Source of the DNA: Anaerolineae bacterium
Lineage (GTDB): Bacteria; Chloroflexota; Anaerolineae; JADYZS01
DNA length: 12,621 nucleotides
Direction: 5' to 3'
Assembly (NCBI GenBank): GCA_020853075.1
Contig: JADYZS010000529.1
Coordinates: forward strand, 1 to 12,621
Shown here: positions 7,787 through 12,621 of the stretch, piece by piece
Layout: each line of letters starts with the position of its first letter
Position numbering within the stretch: the first letter of the stretch is position 1
Notes under the pieces: generated by a model
Databases searched by the model: none
Seen by the model: the letters and a program-made list of their open reading frames with translations, nothing else
What the model was told of the DNA's origin: nothing
Position numbers and translations under genes: made by a program

Positions 7787-8080
7787 ATGGCTATTAAGAG
7801 AATTCGCTACTATGTAGATCCAGGAACAGGCTTATCACATATCTACAATCACAACGTCACTGAGGACGAAGTAGATGAGGTTCTGGCTGGACCGGGCGAG
7901 GACCGTGAGGGATATGAGGGAGCCCGAGTTGCAATCGGGCAGACAGAAGCGGGGAGATATCTGAGGGTGATATATGTACCTGATCCGGAGCCTGGCAGCG
8001 TTTTTGTAATAACCGTATACGAATTACGTGGTAAGCCTTTGGCTGCCTATCGGCGGCGCAAACGCAGGAGACAGAGATGA
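7787..8080 (+). CDS. Putative toxin of a type II toxin-antitoxin pair (BrnT/DUF4258-like, RelE fold suspected)
   Basis: 97 residues from the ATG at 7787. The pattern is that of small RelE/BrnT-like or DUF4258 proteins: an early strand (KRIRYYVDP), the helix HNVTEDEVDEVL (22-33), a strand pair IGQTEAGRYLRVIYV (50-64) and VFVITVYELRGK (72-83), and a very basic tail (YRRRKRRRQR, 88-97). Such proteins are usually ribosome-dependent or free mRNA nucleases. The frame is open back to 7691, inside comB, but the family starts near 7787. No Shine-Dalgarno is visible, and it begins 13 bases after the comB stop, so it may depend on read-through translation from comB. It overlaps the next gene by ATGA. 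Codons such as AGA, AGG and ATA are commoner here than in the flanking genes. Function is inferred from pattern and pairing. Confidence 0.72.
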   Translation: MAIKRIRYYVDPGTGLSHIYNHNVTEDEVDEVLAGPGEDREGYEGARVAIGQTEAGRYLRVIYVPDPEPGSVFVITVYELRGKPLAAYRRRKRRRQR

Positions 8081-8286
8081 GAAACAACCAATTTCCGCCT
8101 GGATGGGATGAGGAACGAGTGCGTCGCGTTCTTGCCCATTACGAGAATCAGACTGAGGGGGAGGCTGTCTTTGAAGATCAAAGGGCCTTCAAAAGCGGCA
8201 ATAGAACGGTGATAGAAGTTCCCGCCGAGCTGATGCCTGTGATTCGCGAGATCGTTGCCCAGTATGAAGCAGCCACAAAGAACTAA
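8077..8286 (+). CDS. Putative antitoxin partner of the preceding small toxin
   Basis: 69 residues, starting in the ATGA that ends the toxin gene, with AGGAG six bases upstream. The N-terminal half has the block FPPGWDEERVRRVLAHYE (6-23) followed by acidic ENQTEGEAVFEDQRAF. The C-terminal half has VIEVPAELMPVIREIVAQYE (45-64), which looks like a strand followed by a helix. The protein is acidic beside a basic partner, as expected for an antitoxin that wraps its toxin. I recall short proteins with this GWDEERVRRVLxHYE motif encoded next to DUF4258-like proteins, but I cannot confirm by search. No ribbon-helix-helix or helix-turn-helix DNA-binding domain is evident, so autoregulation is uncertain. 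Confidence 0.7.
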   Translation: MRNNQFPPGWDEERVRRVLAHYENQTEGEAVFEDQRAFKSGNRTVIEVPAELMPVIREIVAQYEAATKN

Positions 8287-8315
8287 AATGCCCCATCCCT
8301 GATTGCGGGCACAAC

Positions 8316-8322
8316 AAAGGAG
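8316..8322 (+). promoter_or_regulatory. Shine-Dalgarno supporting a TTG start for the TPP enzyme
   Basis: AAAGGAG at 8316-8322, seven bases before the TTG at 8330. The next in-frame ATG (8342) is 19 bases away, too far, and an earlier TTG at 8303 has no such site. This decides the start. Confidence 0.7.
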
Positions 8323-8329
8323 ACCTGCA

Positions 8330-9943
8330 TTGGCGACCACAATGACCACCAGTGATACGATGGTGGCAGACGTCATCGCACAATATCTCACTCGTCTGGG
8401 CTTGCGCTACGTATTCGGCCATCCGGGCGGTGAGACCGCGCATCTGATTGACGCCTTTCGGCGGGCTGGCGTCCCGTTCCTCTTGACGCACCACGAAGCG
8501 ACGGCGGCGTTCATGGCGGCTGCCTACGGTGACCTGACGGGCATCCCTGGCGTCTGTCTGGCGACGCTAGGCCCCGGCGCAACCAACATGGTCACTGGCG
8601 TGGCGAATGCCTACCTGGATCGTTCCCCTGTCGTGGCCTTGACCGCGCAACTCTCGTTGAATGGTCCAAAAGGGGCAACCCATCAGCTATTAGACTTGAA
8701 CCAACTGTATGGCGCAGTTGCTAAGGGCTCCAGATTAGTAACTGCCGAAAACGTTTATGCTGCCGTGAGGGAGGCTACCGCCGTCGCCCTGGAAGAAAGG
8801 CCGGGGCCATTCCATCTGGCGGTCCCCAGCGATGTGGCCGCGATAAAGGTCACCCCACTTGCTCACTCAGATACTGCCGCCCCCACCAATTCTGTGCCGT
8901 CACCTTCGCCCCAGGCGCTCGCCAAGATGGATGCGCTCCTGGCGCGCTCGTCTCGCCCGGCTATCATCGCGGGCCTCGGCGCGCTCCGTAGTCAGGCGCA
9001 AGATGCGGTCACCAACCTGGCTCACCGCTGGCGCGCGCCTGTGGCCGTTACGCCGAAAGGCAAGGGCCTCATCCCGGAGGATGACCCTCTCTTTGCGGGT
9101 GCTATTGAGATGGCCGGCAACGACATCGTCGTCGGCTTCCTGCAACGAGCGGATCTGATCCTGGCTGCCGGTCTGGACGTCGCGGAGATGGACAAGCCGT
9201 GGCTGCTCGGCGCGCCGGTCATCCATCTGGACACCGTGCCGAACCGCGAGGGCTACTATCCGACCGAGGTTGAATTGTGCGGCAACGTCCGCCCCCTGTT
9301 GAACCAGGTGACCGAGCGCGTGTCTCGCCAGGGAGCCTGGACAGATGAGGAGTTGGCGCAGCATCGGGCCCGTTTGCGTGACTACGTATGCCCACCGTCT
9401 GCCCGTTTGCAGCCCTACCAGGTCGTAGAGACCTTTCGCGAGGCGATGGGACGAGAAGCGATGGCGACCTGTGACGTGGGCGCGAACAAGTTCCTGGTCG
9501 GCCAGGTCTGGAAAACGTACCGGGCAGGCACTTTCATGATGTCCAACGGCCTGTCCAGCATGGGCTACAGCATTCCCACGGCAGCGACCATGAAACTGTT
9601 GAACCCGCAACGCCAGGTCGTCGCCTTCGTGGGCGATGGCGGCCTTTCCATGTATCTGGGTGAACTGGAGACGCTCAAGCGTCTGCAGATAGGACTTCCC
9701 ATAGTCGTTTTGGTGGATAACAGCCTGGAACTCATTCGCCGCAGCCAAGAGCGGCGCGGATACGTTGAGATTGGCACGACCTTCACCAATCCCGATTTCG
9801 GCCTCCTGGCCCGGAGTTTCGGCCTGCCGTATTACCAGGTGACGAACGTGGATGAGTGTCGCCGTGCGGCTGAGGAGGTAATACAGGCCAACCGTCTGTC
9901 GCTCATCGCCGCCGAGATTGACGGCCACGATTACCACCTGTGA
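8330..9943 (+). CDS. Thiamine-diphosphate-dependent enzyme, acetolactate synthase large-subunit-like
   Basis: 537 residues from the TTG at 8330. Three domains of the pyruvate-oxidase/decarboxylase fold are visible. The PYR domain (about 10-175) has Glu56 in LLTHHEATAAF, the cofactor-activating glutamate, with GPGATN (81-86) and HQLLDLNQ (118-125). The central domain spans about 195-330. The PP domain (about 365-530) has the ThDP/Mg motif starting GDGG at 435-438 and ending at Asn464 (VDNS), after SNGLSSMGYSIP (405-416). These enzymes decarboxylate a 2-oxoacid and may ligate the resulting aldehyde to an acceptor. No small regulatory subunit (ilvN) and no ilvC/leu genes are near, which argues against branched-chain biosynthesis. 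It heads a four-gene operon with a hydroxyacyl-CoA-type dehydrogenase 22 bases downstream. Alternatives include a 2-oxoacid decarboxylase or a carboligase for a sugar acid. Confidence 0.87.
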   Translation: MATTMTTSDTMVADVIAQYLTRLGLRYVFGHPGGETAHLIDAFRRAGVPFLLTHHEATAAFMAAAYGDLTGIPGVCLATLGPGATNMVTGVANAYLDRSPVVALTAQLSLNGPKGATHQLLDLNQLYGAVAKGSRLVTAENVYAAVREATAVALEERPGPFHLAVPSDVAAIKVTPLAHSDTAAPTNSVPSPSPQALAKMDALLARSSRPAIIAGLGALRSQAQDAVTNLAHRWRAPVAVTPKGKGLIPEDDPLFAGAIEMAGNDIVVGFLQRADLILAAGLDVAEMDKPWLLGAPVIHLDTVPNREGYYPTEVELCGNVRPLLNQVTERVSRQGAWTDEELAQHRARLRDYVCPPSARLQPYQVVETFREAMGREAMATCDVGANKFLVGQVWKTYRAGTFMMSNGLSSMGYSIPTAATMKLLNPQRQVVAFVGDGGLSMYLGELETLKRLQIGLPIVVLVDNSLELIRRSQERRGYVEIGTTFTNPDFGLLARSFGLPYYQVTNVDECRRAAEEVIQANRLSLIAAEIDGHDYHL

Positions 9944-9965
9944 AGGGTGGAGAAGGGAAGCGGCT

Positions 9966-10823
9966 ATGTCAACGGAGATACGTCGGGTCGGGGTCGTCGG
10001 CTGCGGTCTGATGGGATCGGGCATCGTAGAGGTAATCGCCCGCCACGGCTACCTGGTCGTCGTGCGCGAGGTCACTCAGGAATTGCTGGATACGGGTCTG
10101 GCGCGGGTACACGCGTCTTTGAGCAAGGCGGTGGAACGGGGCAAACTGAGCCGTGAAGAGGTGGACACTGCCCGGAGCCGTATCATCGGCACGACGACGC
10201 TGCACGACCTGGCCGAGTGCGATTTGGTCGTTGAGGCCGTGGTGGAGGATATGGGCGTCAAGAAAGAGGTTTTCACCCAACTAGATCGTCTTTGTCCGCC
10301 CCACGCCATCCTCGCCTCAAACACGTCGTCTCTCAGCATCACCGAAATGGCCTCCGTCACCAGGCGACCGGATAAGGTGCTGGGGATGCACTTCTTCAAT
10401 CCGGTTCCGGTGATGCCGCTCTTGGAGATGGTGAACACTATCCTCGTCAGTCCGGAGGTTTTCGCTACGGCCCGCGCCTTTGGCGAGGGGTTAGGCAAAA
10501 CCGTCGTCGTCGCCAAGGATAATCCCGGCTTTATCGTCAATCTTCTCCTCATCCCATATCTCCTGGATGCCATCCGCGCCCTGGATATGAGCATCGCCAC
10601 GAAAGAGGACATAGATACCGCCATCAAGTTGGGCCTCAATCACCCGATGGGGCCTTTCACGCTCCTTGACTTTGTGGGGTTGGACACGGTCCTCTTCATT
10701 GCAGATGCGATATTCGCGGAGTTCAAGGACGCGCGTTACGCCGCGCCCCCCTTGCTGCGGCGGATGGTGACGGCGGGGCTCCTGGGCCGCAAGCGTGGTA
10801 AGGGTTTCTACGAATACTCCTAA
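9966..10823 (+). CDS. 3-hydroxybutyryl-CoA dehydrogenase-like NAD-dependent oxidoreductase
   Basis: 285 residues from the ATG at 9966, a normal length for the single-function short form of this family. The Rossmann domain begins with GVVGCGLMGSGI (9-20), the NAD-binding glycine motif. The catalytic region has SNTSSLSIT (118-126, Ser121 candidate), His142 in GMHFFNPVPVM, Glu154, and Asn192 in NPGFIVN. The C-terminal helical dimer domain (about 190-285) has LGLNHPMGPFTLLDFVGLD and ends GKGFYEYS. The family oxidises 3-hydroxyacyl-CoA, but relatives use L-gulonate or carnitine instead, so the operon context with a sugar-isomerase-like protein leaves the substrate open. GGGAAG lies five bases before the ATG; the frame is open back to 9918, inside the upstream gene. 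Confidence 0.88.
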   Translation: MSTEIRRVGVVGCGLMGSGIVEVIARHGYLVVVREVTQELLDTGLARVHASLSKAVERGKLSREEVDTARSRIIGTTTLHDLAECDLVVEAVVEDMGVKKEVFTQLDRLCPPHAILASNTSSLSITEMASVTRRPDKVLGMHFFNPVPVMPLLEMVNTILVSPEVFATARAFGEGLGKTVVVAKDNPGFIVNLLLIPYLLDAIRALDMSIATKEDIDTAIKLGLNHPMGPFTLLDFVGLDTVLFIADAIFAEFKDARYAAPPLLRRMVTAGLLGRKRGKGFYEYS

Positions 10824-10835
10824 CGAGAGGGTATC

Positions 10836-11624
10836 ATGGCTGCCAAGAAGATCACGTTCTCCGTCTTCACTAAACCCTGGAAGATGCCGCTGCCCGACCT
10901 CGCCAGGTTCATCAGCGGCCTCGGCTTTGACGGCATTGAACTCCCCATCCGGCCCGGCTTCCAGGTGGAACCGCAAAACGTTGCCATCGGCCTCCCCGCG
11001 GCAGCCCGGCTCCTTGCCGACTTCGGCCTGAAGATTACTAGCATCGCCGGCCCCACCGACGAAGCGACGCTGGCAGCCTGTGCCGAGTCTAAAATTCCTA
11101 TCGTCCGTGTGGGTGCTCCTATCGGCCCGGAGGGTTACCTGGCGTCGGTGGCTAGGCTGCAAGAAAAATACGACGTTCTGGTGCCTCTGCTGGACAAGTA
11201 CGGGGTAACGGTGGGCATCCAGAACCACTTCGCAGATTACGTCTGCAACGCCATGGGGTTGCGCCACCTGGTCGCGCAGTACGACCCTCGCCACGTCGCT
11301 GCCATCTGGGATGCGGCGCACAATGCTCTCTGTGGCGAAGAGCCGGAGTTTGCCATTGACATCGTGTGGTCGCACCTGTGCCTGGTGAACCTGAAGAACG
11401 CCTTCTGGCGACGGGTGACCGGCCCGGAGGCCGAGGTTGTGGAGTGGCGTCCCTATTGGACGTCGGGGCGGCAGGGACTGGCCTCCTGGCCGCGGGTCGC
11501 CGCCGAACTCAAGAAGCGGGGCTACGCAGGAGCCATCTGCCTGACAGCAGAGTATAGCGACGAACGCGCGGTCAACCGGCTGATTGCAGAAGACCTGGCC
11601 TTCGCCAAATCTCTGTTCGCCTGA
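10836..11624 (+). CDS. TIM-barrel sugar-phosphate isomerase/epimerase-like protein (AP endonuclease 2 superfamily)
   Basis: 262 residues from the ATG at 10836, 12 bases after the previous stop and preceded by GAGAGGGT. The order of strands and helices fits the xylose-isomerase-like TIM barrel: ITFSVFTKPW (6-15), FDGIELPI (31-38), LKITSIAG (65-72), IVRVG (89-93), VTVGIQNH (124-131), AAIWDAAHN (155-163), LCLVNLKN (181-188) and AICLTAEYSD (233-242). The usual metal-binding acids are expected near the ends of strands; Asp159 and Glu239, with His180 (WSHLCLV) as a further candidate, look right, but the strand that commonly supplies a Glu has Gln129. Members isomerise or epimerise sugars, inosose or hydroxypyruvate. 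The substrate here is unknown. The stop overlaps the next start by one base (TGATG). Confidence 0.84.
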   Translation: MAAKKITFSVFTKPWKMPLPDLARFISGLGFDGIELPIRPGFQVEPQNVAIGLPAAARLLADFGLKITSIAGPTDEATLAACAESKIPIVRVGAPIGPEGYLASVARLQEKYDVLVPLLDKYGVTVGIQNHFADYVCNAMGLRHLVAQYDPRHVAAIWDAAHNALCGEEPEFAIDIVWSHLCLVNLKNAFWRRVTGPEAEVVEWRPYWTSGRQGLASWPRVAAELKKRGYAGAICLTAEYSDERAVNRLIAEDLAFAKSLFA

Positions 11625-12430
11625 TGAGGATGACAGATATGATAAACGGAAAGAGCTTTCATTTGCATCTGCGCAGCCAGGTGCTGACCCAGAATACTCG
11701 CGAGCGCAACTGCTGGCAGGTGGTTATGGCCGAGAAGGTGGTGCCGGCCGCCAGCCTCGCCATCCTTATCTGCGATATATGGGATGCCTACCCGGCCCGA
11801 GGCCCAGCCGAGCGAGTGGCTGAATTGGCACCGCGCATCCATCAGTTAGCCGAAGCGGCACGCCAGCGAGGCGCGCTGATCATCCACGCCCCATCAAGCA
11901 CGATTGATTACTACGCCGGCACTCCGGCGCGGCAGCGGGCGCTGGCAGCCCCTCCCGTGGATCCGCCGCCCCCGGTAGATCACCCTACTCCTCCTTTACC
12001 GTTTGACTCCCCTCTCGCCACCTGCTCGGACACGGGCGAGACGATGACTCACCAGGTGCTGCCGGGGGTGCGCCCGGAGGATGTCTTTCCGTGGACGCGC
12101 CAGCACGAGGCGATTCGCATTGATCCCGAACGGGATGCTATCACCGATAGCGGCCAGGAAGTGTACAACCTGATGCACGAACGCGGCATCCGGCACCTGG
12201 CTATCACGGGCGTCCACACCAATGCCTGCGTCCTCGGCCGCTCCTTCGGCATCAAGCAGATGGTGCGCTGGGGAGTGGCTGTGATGCTGGTGCGTGATCT
12301 CACCGACGCGCTCTACAACCCGGCCATGCCGCCGTACGTGAGTCACGATGAGGGCACACATCTGGTCGTCGGCTACATTGAGAAGTTCTGGTGCCCGACG
12401 ATAACCAGCGATGATCTGGTAAAGGGGTAG
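11624..12430 (+). CDS. Cysteine hydrolase, isochorismatase/nicotinamidase fold
   Basis: 268 residues from the ATG at 11624; ATGs at 11630 and 11639 are also possible. The Rossmann-like isochorismatase domain spans about 45-255. Catalytic Asp51 is in AILICDIWDAY and nucleophile Cys202 in GVHTNACVLGRSFGIKQM, with VRDLTDALYNP (223-233) and YIEKFWCPT near the end. The third member of the canonical triad is a Lys between these two, but no Lys occurs from residue 39 to 210. A proline-rich insert lies at about 110-126. Members hydrolyse amides, N-carbamoyl compounds or vinyl ethers; the missing Lys makes the reaction uncertain. It is the last gene of the operon, coupled to the isomerase-like gene by TGATG. 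No signal peptide is seen. Confidence 0.83.
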   Translation: MRMTDMINGKSFHLHLRSQVLTQNTRERNCWQVVMAEKVVPAASLAILICDIWDAYPARGPAERVAELAPRIHQLAEAARQRGALIIHAPSSTIDYYAGTPARQRALAAPPVDPPPPVDHPTPPLPFDSPLATCSDTGETMTHQVLPGVRPEDVFPWTRQHEAIRIDPERDAITDSGQEVYNLMHERGIRHLAITGVHTNACVLGRSFGIKQMVRWGVAVMLVRDLTDALYNPAMPPYVSHDEGTHLVVGYIEKFWCPTITSDDLVKG

Positions 12431-12472
12431 GGGCGATCCTGGGTGCCGCGTGCGCTCCGCGGAGATCGCCCC
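12430..12472 (+). terminator. Inverted repeat between convergent genes, possible bidirectional terminator
   Basis: GGGGCGATC (12430-12438) and GATCGCCCC (12464-12472) form a perfect 9-bp stem. Inside the 25-base loop a second stem CCGCG (12446-12450)/CGCGG (12458-12462) can form. The first base belongs to the hydrolase stop codon. No T-tract follows on either strand, so a classical intrinsic terminator is not met; the placement between two convergent genes is the main argument. Confidence 0.45.
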
Positions 12473-12494
12473 GGCACGCTTCATCGGTGTGGGC

Positions 12495-12621
12495 TTAGGT
12501 TGCCATACGAGCGAATTTGTCGGGAAGAACCTCGCACCGCAAAGGTGCACCGGAGAAGAATCGCTCCAACTCATCCACCATGGTCGCACCGAGGCGGAGT
12601 TTAGTATCCGCAGTGACGCCC
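12495..12621 (-). CDS. D-2-hydroxyacid dehydrogenase, C-terminal end only (cut by window edge)
   Basis: The minus strand is open from the right edge to a TAA at 12495-12497, 41 complete codons. The end reads KLRLGATMVDELERFF, then SGAPLRCEVLPDKFARMAT, which matches the C-terminal helix and tail of NAD-dependent D-isomer-specific 2-hydroxyacid dehydrogenases (the stretch after the catalytic His that usually reads like MVVDELxRFFxGxPLxxxV). Only this tail is in the window, so active-site residues cannot be checked. It converges on the hydrolase gene with a 64-base gap. Confidence 0.7.
   Translation of the reverse strand, partial: GVTADTKLRLGATMVDELERFFSGAPLRCEVLPDKFARMAT

Noticed and set aside
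8289..8311. Short hairpin TGCCC/GGGCA between the antitoxin and the ThDP enzyme gene
   Set aside because: Only 5 bp with a 13-base loop and no T-tract; too weak to call a terminator or a boundary between operons.
8900..10024. 374-codon minus-strand open frame opposite the ThDP enzyme
   Set aside because: The plus strand carries all ThDP motifs; the minus frame spans a gene boundary and shows no domain pattern.
10491..11375. 294-codon minus-strand open frame opposite the dehydrogenase and TIM-barrel genes
   Set aside because: It crosses two convincing plus-strand genes and its composition (many His, Gln, Arg) is typical of antisense translation of GC-rich genes.

Overview
The window is GC-rich chromosomal DNA of a bacterium. 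Gene content and style (a membrane-anchored PIN/TRAM protein next to cysS and rlmB, a small toxin-antitoxin pair, PIG-L deacetylase, orphan ComB, many GTG/TTG starts behind strong Shine-Dalgarno sequences) suggest a member of Chloroflexota, but this is an inference from family resemblance and not a proven placement. Nothing marks the window as phage, plasmid or insertion sequence: no tRNA, rRNA, transposase, integrase or CRISPR array was seen.

Left part (1-4807, minus strand). A DegP/HtrA-type membrane-anchored serine protease runs off the left edge. Upstream of it lies a housekeeping operon read leftwards from a good sigma-70 promoter at 4779-4807: a YacL-like PIN/TRAM membrane protein, cysteinyl-tRNA synthetase (cysS), and a 23S rRNA 2'-O-methyltransferase of the RlmB/TrmH type whose start overlaps the end of cysS.

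Middle (4890-8286, plus strand). A divergent promoter drives radC. A second promoter (TTGCTA-17-TATAAT) lies just after radC and fits a set of close-packed genes: PIG-L/LmbE-type deacetylase, an unknown all-helical protein, and a ComB-type 2-phosphosulfolactate phosphatase (ATGA overlap with the helical protein). A toxin-antitoxin-like pair follows, toxin gene first and again overlapping by ATGA.

Right part (8330-12621). Four plus-strand genes with gaps of 22, 12 and -1 bases look like one metabolic operon: an acetolactate-synthase-like thiamine-diphosphate enzyme, a 3-hydroxybutyryl-CoA-dehydrogenase-like oxidoreductase, a TIM-barrel sugar-phosphate isomerase/epimerase-like protein, and a cysteine hydrolase of the isochorismatase fold that has no lysine between its catalytic Asp and Cys. 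The operon ends at an inverted repeat and converges on the 3' end of a D-2-hydroxyacid dehydrogenase gene that runs off the right edge on the minus strand. The substrate of this operon cannot be read from sequence; it is the most interesting unexplained unit here.
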